Positions 35,111 to 44,456 of a stretch of DNA of 64,000 bases are shown here, in pieces. This stretch comes from Candidatus Altimarinota bacterium. Its GTDB lineage: Bacteria; Patescibacteriota; Gracilibacteria; BD1-5; UBA2023. The notes under the pieces are model-generated. The model was given only the letters and a program-made list of their open reading frames with translations, was not told the DNA's origin and made no database searches. The stretch's first letter is position 1, and each line of letters begins with the position of its first letter. The translations under genes were made by a program, and so were the position numbers. The stretch covers positions 1 through 64,000 of the forward strand of contig JAQUEK010000001.1 in assembly GCA_028685185.1 (NCBI GenBank), given 5' to 3'.

Positions 35111-35190
35111 TCATTTATATAAATTTATCCTCAGCAAAAAATAACATCAGAAAAACTTCTATTAGCATATTCCAACACTTAAAAAATACA
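35111..35190 (+). repeat. Direct repeat copy A flanking the ATP-grasp cassette
   Basis: Begins TCATTTATATAAATTT and ends CCAACACTTAAAAAATAC. It shares most positions with 40635-40709, in the same orientation. Shared blocks include ATCCTCAGCAAAA and TAACATCAGAAAAA. It lies between the CNNM start and the 7TM gene stop. Confidence 0.85.
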
Positions 35191-35286
35191 CCTTCTCAGA
35201 TTTTATAATTTCATAAATCAATAAAATATAGTCAAACTATATTATTGTAATTTTTAGTTATTTCCATGTGATTACTTTATAAAGCA

Positions 35287-36831
35287 TTATTCCTCGCTAT
35301 CTATACTTTTGAATAAGGAATAGAATCTGAAATATTCAAATAATTGAAGTCAAGTGAATCTTCATATCAAAATATTTAATAATGCTATTATGAATAATAA
35401 ATCAGGGTAGGATAGAAGTGTATACTGAATTCATAATGAATTAATGATATAAAATGAAGCTATTGATATGATTAAGAATTGCAAAAATAAAATAGATCCT
35501 GATTTGCTGAATATATTTATATCCTCATGAAAAATCTTATCTGCAATAAGTATTATAAATAAGAATGGGAATATCATAAAAATATTTGAAAATAAAGAAT
35601 AGTCTATAATATTGAAGTTAAAGTAGTTGTCAGTTCAAAAAAAGATGATTGTCATAATAAGATACATTGTTATAAGTAACGACCTTTTAGCATTATATAA
35701 AAGATAAATCTTTTTTAATAGAAGATTTACAATATTTGTAGATATGAATGCTAACAAAATTAATATAATAAATAATTTGAATTCCATTATTGAAAGGCAT
35801 ATTGAAAGGAAAATAGGATTATATATTCCAAATGAATATATTCATACAACATGTTTTAAGAAATTCAGTAAAAGTATAGCAATAGAAAGACTTAGTATAA
35901 ATCATAGTATTGATGCTGGAAATCATCAGTAAATCATATTATATACAAGATTGTTCAATGATAAGAATCAAGGTGTTCTATCATATCATATCTTATTAAA
36001 TCATTCGTCATTAAGAGTATACTTATTCTCTCATAGTTTAAAAAGCAAATTCAAAAGTAGCCTATTTTGCAGAACATATATATCTTGTACTCAGATAGAT
36101 TTGATATGTTGAGCAAGTAGCTTTCATGCTAGATTCTTCCCCATATCAGAAACAATATATATTTTTTTCTTTTCAAGTGAGATATTAGTATTTGGATTTG
36201 ATATTATTTTAAGGAAAATAGAGAAAATAGAGTTTGGATCATTTGTATTCATTATAATGATATCACTTTCCTTAATATTGTCTATGTTTCAATAAATAAT
36301 ATCTGTAATCCCTTCATTTGCTTTGATTAGCCTAATATCATCATTTAAGATGATTTTCTTAAATAATACAAGCTTATTCTCATAAAGATAATCTATATCT
36401 GCGCTTATATCATTTGTTTCGCTTCAAATATAAACAATTTCAGATTTATATATCTTAATATCCTTTTCTAATTTTATCTCACATCATTTTAAAGAAATGA
36501 AATTAGCTGATAGTTTTACTTTTCATTCTTTTGTGAAATATCTCAAATATTTTTCTCATTTTGCAGTATCAATTATTATTCAATCTCTATTAAGTTCGAA
36601 ACTGACATCATGATATTTGATATCGGATTTTGATTTAATAACATATTCTTGAGATGTTCAGATTTTTACTTTATCTAAACCGATAATTTCAAAATCGTCG
36701 TTTTTACATACTACTTTATTTATAGTATTACCTAACACAGATTCTTCTTTAATATCTCATGAATTAGCAATTACAATCTCAAAAATCGAGAAATTAAGAC
36801 ATAAGGCCAGAAATATAACTAATTTTTTCAT
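35287..36831 (-). CDS. Secreted-domain plus multi-helix (7TM-transglutaminase type) membrane protein
   Basis: 514 residues. N-terminal signal peptide (MKKLVIFLALCLNFSIFEIVIANS). About 270 extracytoplasmic residues follow, including beta-rich segments and a region near 170-270 (IYIVSDMGKNLAGKLLAQHIKSIG). From about residue 300 there are six to seven hydrophobic helices. The stretch FLKHVVGIYSFGIYNPIFLSICLSIMEFKLFIILILLAFISTNIVNLLLKK resembles the conserved h-V-V-G-I-x-T-F-G-t-F-x-P core of the 7TM domain usually fused to an inactive transglutaminase. That family is known to be encoded beside RimK-like ATP-grasp ligases, and this gene follows two of them. The transglutaminase-like part itself is too divergent for me to verify. 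Confidence 0.62.
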
Positions 36832-36837
36832 ATGAAA

Positions 36838-37893
36838 TTATTTAATATAAATTTTAGAAACCGAATCCAACCATTCTTTTAAGAAAGGTATTTCTATCTC
36901 AGTATCAAGATATCAAGTAAGAACATTATTTTCTGTAAAATAGAAATTCCCATTCTTTGCCATTACAATATCAAGTCATCCATGATTATCAACAAGCTTT
37001 GAACAAAACATCTTAACTTCTTCAATTAGATTTTTCGGATATTCAGATTCAAGTATCGGCTTAACCATATTTCATTGAGAGATATTATGTAATATCTGTC
37101 ATTCCAATCTTTCTTTCTTGTACATGGAAACTATATTCACCTCATTATCCTTTTTATACCATAATAGCCTTATTTCAAAATCAAGAGTATCCAGAAGCTC
37201 AGAAATCACTATTTTTGATTTTCAAGATTCTTTCATTGATTCAATAATTCAATTTATATTATTCCTATCCTTGGGATCAGCAACATCTATAATATAGATA
37301 TTCTTTCATCAAGACGATTCATCGCTTTTTATAATTATCCTATCTCATAGGTTTTTATAGAAAGAAAGAAATCTCAAAAGAATCTTAGAGTTGAAAACTT
37401 TAGAAATCATTGGAACAACTGAATTCGGTATATGCGATTGAGTGGAAGAAATATATCCCCAATACATTCAGAATCTTTTTGTTCATATATGGTTATTATC
37501 ATAATCATATGAATAGTGGAAATTTATATCAAATGCTTCTTTTGAATATAATTTCAAAAATGCCAAATATTCCTTATCAAGCATTTGTGTTCTCCAAAGG
37601 TATACATCGCTTCAGTTTTCAAATTTTGCAAAATCGTTAATACTTTCATTGAAATAGTAGATTCAATCTTTAGTTGCAAATATATTAGGCGAACATACTC
37701 CTCAAAATTCTCATCAAGATTCAAGGGTTTTAGCAAAAAGATAAATCAAATCAACAGAACTGAATCATAGTAAATTATACATTTCAAGATTCATCTTTAT
37801 ATCGAGCATCAAATCAATATTCCAGTTTCAGTAGTAATTCCTAATCTTACTTATCTCGCTATCCGAGAATAATGTGACTAAATATTTTTTCAT
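36838..37893 (-). CDS. ATP-grasp-like ligase
   Basis: 351 residues. The C-terminal half shows an ATP-grasp layout: DRIIIKSDESSGGKNIYIID near residue 195 (Lys and Ser/Gly loop), then KIVISELLDTLDFEIRLLWYKKDNEVNIVSMYKKE, LHNISQGNMVKP near 270, and GGLDIVMAKNGNFYFTENNVLTGY near 310 (metal-binding E-N-N). The NISQG segment matches the R-N-i-S-x-G motif of RimK-type enzymes. The N-terminal half, Tyr/Trp/Asn-rich, is unfamiliar. It probably forms an amide bond using ATP. It starts 24 bases after the fused gene and ends 7 bases before the 7TM gene, so all three form one operon. Confidence 0.65.
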
Positions 37894-37917
37894 ATAAAAA
37901 TGGTTAATAAATAATTA

Positions 37918-40326
37918 TTAGTTGATGATTTCTATATCTTCCACCTTAATCTTTCAAAAGTACATTGAATTTTCATTTCATGATTTTTCTACCCAATCCT
38001 TAATTTTAAGATAACCGCTAAGGTAAGATTTATCTTTCTCATAGACAGTTCAGATTCAGGTTATTGCTGTGTCTTTAAGTCATTTTTTAAGTCTGAGAAC
38101 TTCATTGAATATTCTATGAGGCGATTTATCAAAATTAAATCATTGAACAAGGTTTCAAAGAGCTTTAAAATCATAATTTATAGCTTCTATTGTTAAGAAA
38201 TACTTTTTAAAGATTCAATCATTATAGTAATCTTCAGGTAAATATTTCATAGAATTATATATAGCAAGTCATTCCTCATCTCTAAGATAAAAACCAGTTC
38301 AATTCTTAAAAAGATTCAATCATGTATCTTCTCAATTCAAATGTCTTTTTAGATGAACAAGAATTTCATGTGCCAGAATTGAATCTAATTGTTTCTCATA
38401 AAATAATGCACTGGTAGAAATCATTATCTTTGGACTATTCCTATAATTAATTGAAATTCTAGATGTATTTGAATTGGAAAATTCTATCTTTATATCTTCC
38501 ATTCAATTTTGACTAAGGAATTTTTTTGTTTTATTGATAACTTCTTTTATAGACAATACATTTCATAGAGATTTTATATCATTTATTCTTGACAACATGA
38601 AAAATTTATTCTTTGCCTCACTATATAATTTCTCATCAGTTAAACCATATAAAAGATCATTGTGTAATTTAATATCTTGATAATCTTGTTTTATATATGC
38701 AATAACAAGTCCTGATTTAATTATAAGCTCATCAATTTTTTCTGAATAAAGAATGAATATCTTGCTTTTATATAATTCAGGGTCATAGGTTTTCTTTAAA
38801 ATCTTTAATCTATTTATTATAGTAGACATCTTCTCAATTGAAGGAAAATTATATGTAAAAATAGGGTTGTAATTTCATTTGAAATTTGCAAATTTATCCA
38901 GTTCTTCTGCATAATTAGTAGGCTTTAATATTTTTGACAGATTTAAAGATAATCAAATCTCATGCAGTTCGAAATCCAGGGTTAAAATATTTTTGATTTC
39001 ACTATATATTATACCTTTGATTTCAATATTTTTCTTTTCTTGTTTATTTATTGGCTTTATATAGAAATCCTTTATGATTTTTCTTCATAAGATTATTTTT
39101 CATTCTTCATTTTTTTTTGAACATTGGAGTTCTAAATTTTCAAATATTATATCAGAATCACTGAAAAATATTGAATACCCCTTTGAACCTTGAATGGAAT
39201 CGAATATATCTTTAGATGCAATATTGTTATTGGAATTCATACTTACATCTACACTGATTTTTTTGATTGATTCTCAAGTATTACCTATTATCTTAAGATT
39301 TCAAGTTTGAGATTTATATAGTACTTTTGAGTCTATAAAGGAACTTGATATATTTTTACTGAAAAGACTTTTTGCAATCTCAACTCATTTCTCAGGATCG
39401 GATATGTTCAGATTCGAGAGCTTATCAAGCCTATTTCTGAGAGGCAATCTGCATGCATTCTGCACTTCAAGTCAAGCTCTTGCATTAATCTCAAGAAGTT
39501 TAGGTCAAGATTCAGTTATAACCCAATCTAATGCAAGATATCAAAGATTAACAAAGAATTGTATCTTTGATGAATAAAGCAATATATTATCCCAATACTG
39601 TATTTTTTTTCAAAAAAAATGTTCATATCACTCAGGGAATTTATATGAATATGTCTTTCAATTTAAAATCATCGATTTAATTATTCAGGTTGCTACATCA
39701 ACTCATAATCATATTCATCATTGCTTTAAATTGGCTTTTCAATTTGAATTTCGAGTAGGAACTCTTACCATGGCTGCAACTGGAACTAATTTGAATACAA
39801 TAATCCTAATATCTGCTAATCAATATTTACAAAATTCTCAGAAAGACAAGTTTGGAGAAAGTTTTTCTTCGATAAGAATAGAATCTGTTCATCAGGAAAT
39901 GGAATATTTTCAATCCAATATATCAAATAATCTTCTTTTTAAATCACTGTATTCTAAAATTTCGTCTCATACCTTGAAATGGTTTTCAGTTGAATCTGTA
40001 ATATTTCAAACTCATTCATTATTATTTAATTTTTTTAGAGGGTTTCGTCATCATAAAAACTCCGATATAATTATTCATTCACCCCGGCTTCATTTATTTG
40101 GTTTAAACACTATAAACCTTGAACCTAATTTATTGAAATCAAAATTATTTAACTGCTCTTTTGTATGAATCATAGCAAAAGTATCTCCAACAGGAATTCA
40201 TCTCTCAGAAAGAAAGGATTTCGTATTGTATTTATTATCTGCTAATCTTATGGATTTTTTATTGTTGAACTTCTTTATATATAGGAGATTCCTGGCATTA
40301 ATTCACAGTATTCCAAAACTAAACAT
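37918..40326 (-). CDS. Fusion: ATP-grasp (alpha-L-glutamate ligase-like) plus DUF1704/MATCAP-like metallopeptidase
   Basis: 802 residues. N-terminal part: GINARNLLYIKKFNNKKSIRLADNKYNTKSFLSERGIPVGDTFAM, then RFIVFKPNKWSRGWGIIIS (ATP-binding Lys), VRVPTRNSNGKANLKQGGIGLGVDV, and ITESGPKLLEINARAGLEVQ near residue 285 (metal-binding E-x-N). This is the alpha-L-glutamate-ligase-like subgroup. C-terminal part from about residue 400: LDSILAHEILVHLKRHLNG (HExxH near 650) and LRDEEGLAIYNS (near 685). This is the H-E-x-x-x-H...E-E-G-L-A layout of DUF1704, the QEGLA or MATCAP-type peptidase group. One enzyme may thus build and another half trim a peptide bond. First gene of the three-gene operon. Confidence 0.8.
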
Positions 40327-40466
40327 CAATTCAATTAATTATTAATTACAAACCATAGTAGTGATTTTTACTGTAAAATCAAACTTTTAAAATGAAGATA
40401 TTGATTAATTTTATATATATTTTATAATTATCCAGATATATAAGCTATCATTAGTTATAATAAATA

Positions 40467-40646
40467 ATGAGTTATTTTTCATCTTTTTATATAGTTGTAG
40501 TATATATCCTTATATACATTTCAAGTATATTGTTGATGTAATAGTATTCATTTCTATGCAAAAAATGTAGAATCGGACAGAAATTAAACTACATAGTTAA
40601 TTTAATTGATGGATATTTATACATTTTAATAAACTCATTTATATAA
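40467..40646 (+). pseudogene. Degenerate ORF, weakly like a prepilin peptidase N-terminus
   Basis: ATG starts a hydrophobic stretch (MSYFSSFYIVVVYILIYISSILLM) that is broken by TAA-TAG. It then continues in the same frame as YSFLCKKCRIGQKLNYIVNLIDG before TAA. A hydrophobic helix followed by C-x-x-C-x7-N-Y-I-x-x-L is reminiscent of the start of type IV prepilin peptidases. The resemblance is weak and the fragment is short. Confidence 0.25.
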
Positions 40647-40709
40647 ATTTTATCCTCAGCAAAAGTTAACATCAGAAAAATTTATATATACCAACACTTA
40701 AAAAATACA
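40635..40709 (+). repeat. Direct repeat copy B flanking the ATP-grasp cassette
   Basis: Same orientation and same blocks as 35111-35190, with a four-base deletion and a few substitutions. It lies about 300 bases upstream of the fused ATP-grasp gene and 225 bases from tRNA-Arg. Confidence 0.85.
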
Positions 40710-40874
40710 AATAGATAAAAAAATAACAACTGAGATAATCTGCACAGTTTATATTGCTGAATCGAGACAACATCAGAAGAGATGTCGAGAACTTATGATC
40801 ATTTAGAAGAAAAGATATTAAAATCTAAAGATAGACTAGAAAAGGTGATGAGATTTTTCCCATAAAAATAATTT

Positions 40875-40921
40875 AAATAAAAAAATAGCATCGATAATTT
40901 CTATTGATGCTATTTTTTTTA
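40875..40921 (-). terminator. Terminator of tRNA-Arg
   Basis: AAAAAATAGCATC and GATGCTATTTTTT with an AT-rich loop. Both strands end in T-runs. On the minus strand it lies directly downstream of the tRNA. Confidence 0.8.
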
Positions 40922-40933
40922 TTTAAATCCCAT

Positions 40934-41008
40934 TGGTATCCGCGACAGGAATCGGACCTGTGTCTAAGTCTTAGGAGGACCTTGTTCTATCCACTGAACT
41001 ACGCGGAC
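40934..41008 (-). tRNA. tRNA-Arg (anticodon CCU)
   Basis: Cloverleaf on the minus strand with acceptor GTCCGCG paired to CGCGGAT (G1 opposite U72), D arm GTTCAGTGGATAGAAC, anticodon loop CTCCTAA giving CCT, T stem ACAGG/CCTGT with loop TCCGATT, and encoded CCA. The anticodon reads AGG. Confidence 0.9.
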
Positions 41009-41010
41009 TA

Positions 41011-41050
41011 AATATAAATATCTTGGACCGGTCCAAGATATTTATATTTT
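41011..41050. repeat. 40-base perfect palindrome
   Basis: AAATATAAATATCTTGGACC is followed at once by its reverse complement, centred on ACCGGT. It lies between the tRNA-Arg 5' end and the convergent-facing end of the 41065-41463 gene, so it may end transcription of that minus-strand gene. Confidence 0.8.
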
Positions 41051-41064
41051 CATTTTTATCAAGT

Positions 41065-41463
41065 TTATTTTAACTCAAGATTTGAATTGTACTTAATATC
41101 AGAAAGAATATTAGATACGATCTTTGAAAATCTCATCTCTTCCTTCTTTGTTATGAAGTGTCTGATATAGAAGGAATTCTGGAAATGAAGCACTTTATCG
41201 ATGTGCACATAAGATATTCTGCTTCATGAGAAATCAGAATCTATATAATTCTTCACCCTTGATATTCAATATGTTCCAGAAATCACATAACTTCTTTTTT
41301 CATAAGTTATCTTTATTGAAAACCTGTCATTTAATATGGAGCTCGCCTCCTTATGGTAAACAGGATGATTCAGGCTCGAAAGTCTCGGATAATATTCTGT
41401 TTTAGAGTTCATGTTCGCCGTGAAATCTATATATGTCTGGTTTTCATTTTTTGTGTTTTGCAT
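41065..41463 (-). CDS. Small protein, unknown
   Basis: 132 residues from the ATG of MQNTKNENQTYIDF to TAA, with a few TGA-Gly codons. It has no signal peptide or membrane segment. The middle (RFSIKITYEKRSYVISGTYGISRVKNYIDSDFSGSRISYVHIDKVLHFQNSFYIRHFITKKEE) alternates polar and hydrophobic residues as in a beta sheet, followed by a C-terminal helix. No family recognised. It lies alone between a palindrome and a divergent three-gene operon. Confidence 0.6.
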
Positions 41464-41621
41464 ATTGGTTTGATTATTCCTAAAATATTTTTTAAATTTT
41501 AGAATAAAAAATTATGTTTGTCAATAGAAAATCAAAATATATCATATTTCTATTGAAACTTGATTGTTATTATATATCCTAGTCTTAAATTAAACCATAT
41601 TCAGAGGATTCTTATGTTTTT

Positions 41622-41650
41622 TTGACAAAAATGAAAAAATGTGAGATTAT
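41622..41650 (+). promoter_or_regulatory. Promoter of the 41682 operon
   Basis: TTGACA (41622-41627), 17-base spacer and GATTAT (41645-41650), 32 bases before the ATG at 41682. Confidence 0.72.
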
Positions 41651-41681
41651 ATGTGTAGATTAAAAGATAATTTAAAAAAGT

Positions 41682-42071
41682 ATGCTTTACTCTATTCCAG
41701 AAAATGAAATCAATAATTTATCACTAGAGATGATAATCTATTATATGTTTAAGGATTATCCAGAGATAATTCACTGATATAATAATGAAATGATATCTAT
41801 TTTAAGAGAAATTAATAATCTTGAACCAATAGAAGATCTCAAAGAAAAATTAATAGCTGTAAACAAAGATTTGCTTGATAGCTGACATAGTGAAACTGAA
41901 AATGAATTTATAGAATCAATGAAAGAAATAAGTGATTCCTATATAAAAGAATGAGAGCAAATTGATAGAGAAAATAGAATGAAAGAAAGAATAGATAATT
42001 TAAAAATCAAAGAAACACAAGAAAAGAAGGAAGAGATAGAAATAGTCAATAATTTTATAAATAATTTTTAA
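41682..42071 (+). CDS. Unknown acidic helical protein
   Basis: 129 residues, first gene of a three-gene plus-strand operon. Glu- and Asn-rich and almost entirely predicted helix by composition (EDLKEKLIAVNKDLLDSGHSETENEFIESMKEISDSYIKEGEQIDRENRMKERIDNLKIKE), ending IVNNFINNF. No membrane segment. The next ATG follows after 20 bases. No family recognised. Confidence 0.6.
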
Positions 42072-42091
42072 TTTTTTAATTTTAATATATT

Positions 42092-42481
42092 ATGGCAAAT
42101 ACAGATAAACAAAGAAATGAACCAAAACAAGATTGGAGTAAATGATGGGAAAACCCATGAAAAGATATAAGTAGATTAATGCAACTTGAAAAAGTTTATG
42201 CGGCATGAGTAATTCCAAAAAAGCTTTTTGAAAGTTTACCAAAAAGAATTCAAGATAGGCAAATTGCAGAAATTCAAAAAGGAAGTGAAGGTAATCCTAT
42301 TATAGATTCAACAAAAACTCCATATCTAAGAGATATTTCTTATTTAAATACTATTCAGACAGAAAAGTCTGCAAGAGATTTATTAGCAGCTTCAATTGCT
42401 GCAAGAAATAAACCACAAACAGCACAAAGACATACTACAATGTGAAATCAACATAAAGAAATTGAAAGACTATGATTGTAA
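42092..42481 (+). CDS. Unknown small basic protein
   Basis: 129 residues starting MANTDKQRNEPKQDWSKWWENPGKDISRLMQLEKVYAAGVIPKKLFESLPKRIQDRQIAEIQKGSEG. It is basic and Gln-rich, with a helical C-terminal half (TEKSARDLLAASIAARNKPQTAQRHTTMGNQHKEIERLGL). No signal or membrane segment. Middle gene of the three-gene operon; no family recognised. Confidence 0.6.
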
Positions 42482-42493
42482 AATAATATAAAA

Positions 42494-43063
42494 ATGACAT
42501 CAAAAAATCAAGACATTATTATGGTTCCAGATTATGAAACTTGAATAACTGAGGAATACAAGGTTTGAAGTTTTAATAAAGAGGAATCAAGAAGAGAGGC
42601 TCAGAAAATATATGAGCTTCTCTTAGAGAAGGAGAGGGTTCTTACTCAGCTTGATTTATTAAAAGAAAAGATATCTTTAATTAGAGAAAAAACTAAAATT
42701 TTACCAGAAGATGAAAAAGAAGTTGAAAACATATATTGAACTATAAATCATAGTGATGATGCGAATTTTGAATTGGCACTTTATTGTTTTGAAAATAATA
42801 AACCGATTAAATGAATAGAATATCTCAAAAAAAGTTTAAATATTTCTTCAAAACATAAATCTTTTGTCATTGATTATATTAATAATTCTATATTGCTTGA
42901 TGTAAAAAATTGATTGAATTATAAGGAGAATGAGATTTTTGTGCTTTTTGTTAAAACTTTCAAAACAGAAGTATTAGATTGATTAAATCAAGAAATAAAA
43001 ACTGTTTCTTGAACTGAAAAAAATGAGTTAAATGAATTTTTGGAATATTTGAAAAATTTATAA
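42494..43063 (+). CDS. Unknown coiled-coil protein
   Basis: 189 residues. A long helix at residues 30-75 (ESRREAQKIYELLLEKERVLTQLDLLKEKISLIREKTKIL) is a likely coiled coil. A helical region with TPR-like character follows (DANFELALYCFENNKPIKGIEYLKKSLNISSKHKSFVIDYI). Several Gly are TGA. Third gene of the operon; a terminator follows after about 130 bases. No function assigned. Confidence 0.6.
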
Positions 43064-43196
43064 GATTCACAAATAAAGATTAATTAATTGTAAGATTGAA
43101 ATCACTCATTATTGGTCTTCAAGTTGAAAAATAAGAGATGCCATGACATATATTAAAAATGCTAAATAAGGAGTTAGAAAAAATTATTTGGATGAA

Positions 43197-43226
43197 TAAA
43201 AAAACCGCCACATGGCGGTTTTTATT
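43197..43226. terminator. Bidirectional terminator
   Basis: AAAAACCGCCA and TGGCGGTTTTT around CA. It separates the three-gene operon from the convergent methyltransferase gene. Confidence 0.9.
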
Positions 43227-43239
43227 ATAGCTTATTTTA

Positions 43240-44430
43240 TTAGAAATATCTCTTCAATTTGAATATCTCCCTTCCTACTTGCTGATCTTCCCTCTTATAT
43301 AGGATACTTCAGCTTTTTGTAGTTTTGAATTCTATATTTTCCGGAAGCAGTTTCTGAGGTTTGAATCAATATCTTTCCATTATTCCATAAACTTCTGTGA
43401 AATAATAGAATTTTCATTTGAATTCCCAAAACGGAAATGATATTACGATATTTCAAGAGAAATCAGTCTTTCTGAGTCATGAGAAGAATCCTTCGTAGAG
43501 AATAGCTAAATTTTTGCATTGGATATCTATTCTTTCGAGCGTGACATGTCATTTTGTCATTATATCACCTAGATATCATTCTGTAACGATATTCAGTCAA
43601 TCAAGCTTTTTATTGGTTTTTCAGATGTCCATGACATCCATCTCGAAAATGCTGTAATCGATTGAAGAATCACCGAACCTTATGAAGCTCTCAAGATTCT
43701 TCTCAGATATATCAACAAGATCCTGCCTTATATCGCTTCAATATATTTTCCTGTATCAAGCATTTGCAGCTTCTATCAGGACAGTTCATAATCAGCAGAA
43801 CGGGTCATAGATTCATGTGTTTGATCATGAGATGTTTATCATCATCTGAGCAAGCTTTACTGGCAGCATTCATACCTGCATATCTCTAGATTTTCAAAGA
43901 TCTCTCTTCGAATATTCATCGACATCCTGGAAAATTATAGTGTTTCCTGCTAATATATTCAGTCATATCATCACTATATTAAGTTCAGTTCAATTTTCCC
44001 CTCAGAGTTTCTCGTTCTTATAGACAGCACTATTTATGTTTCTGTTCTCCTTATTCACGAACCTTATCGATCAGATCTTTGATTTGACCAGTTCTTTCTT
44101 TATCTGGATTCCGGAGGTGAAGAGATCTGACTTGATCTCTCCATATTTTGCCAAACCGAAATTATATTTTCATGATTCGTTTTTCTTGTTTTCCTCTATG
44201 TATTCTATTGAGAATTTCAAGAAATCCTTTTCAGAATCAAGCTCATCTTGAACTTCGATGACTTTTATGATTCATCATATTCTCTTGAATTTCTCAGTTA
44301 TCTCATCTTTTGAAATATTGTCTACGATCAGGAATTCCTGAGTAGCATCAACATATTCCGCTTTCGGAAACAGACTATATATTTCAGCTATCGATAGCTT
44401 AAACTCTCTTCAGAGTATGAAAATGAACAT
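43240..44430 (-). CDS. Trm11-like RNA/DNA methyltransferase
   Basis: 396 residues. A THUMP-like N-terminal half is followed by a Rossmann methyltransferase: QVGMLPVKLAQMMINISGSNTGIYDPFCGLGTVLIEAANAGYRKIYGSDIRQDLVDISEKNL. The D-P-F-C-G-x-G-T motif binds S-adenosylmethionine and the preceding M-x-P-x-x-A-x-x-M-x-N-I helix is typical of the Trm11/TrmG10 group, as is LNIVTEGYLG. Those enzymes make N2-methylguanosine at tRNA position 10. The usual catalytic D-P-P-Y is replaced here by TEGYLG, so activity on another site is possible. It is encoded directly upstream of the convergent terminator and 26 bases downstream of pnp. Confidence 0.78.
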
Positions 44431-44456
44431 TATTCTAATATATTTTTAATAATTAA

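Larger units (their letters stand above)
40327..40933. other. AT-rich boundary region upstream of the cassette
   Basis: Very AT-rich. It contains a degenerate open frame (40467-40646), direct repeat copy B (40635-40709), a start-less frame ending at 40865 and the terminator-like hairpin at 40875-40921. The promoter for the ATP-grasp operon must lie within 40330-40460 but no clear -35/-10 is visible. Confidence 0.5.

Noticed and set aside
40719-40865. Small plus-strand frame including MSRTYDHLEEKILKSKDRLEKVMRFFP
   Set aside because: Only 27 codons from its ATG, no Shine-Dalgarno, no family. Possibly debris.
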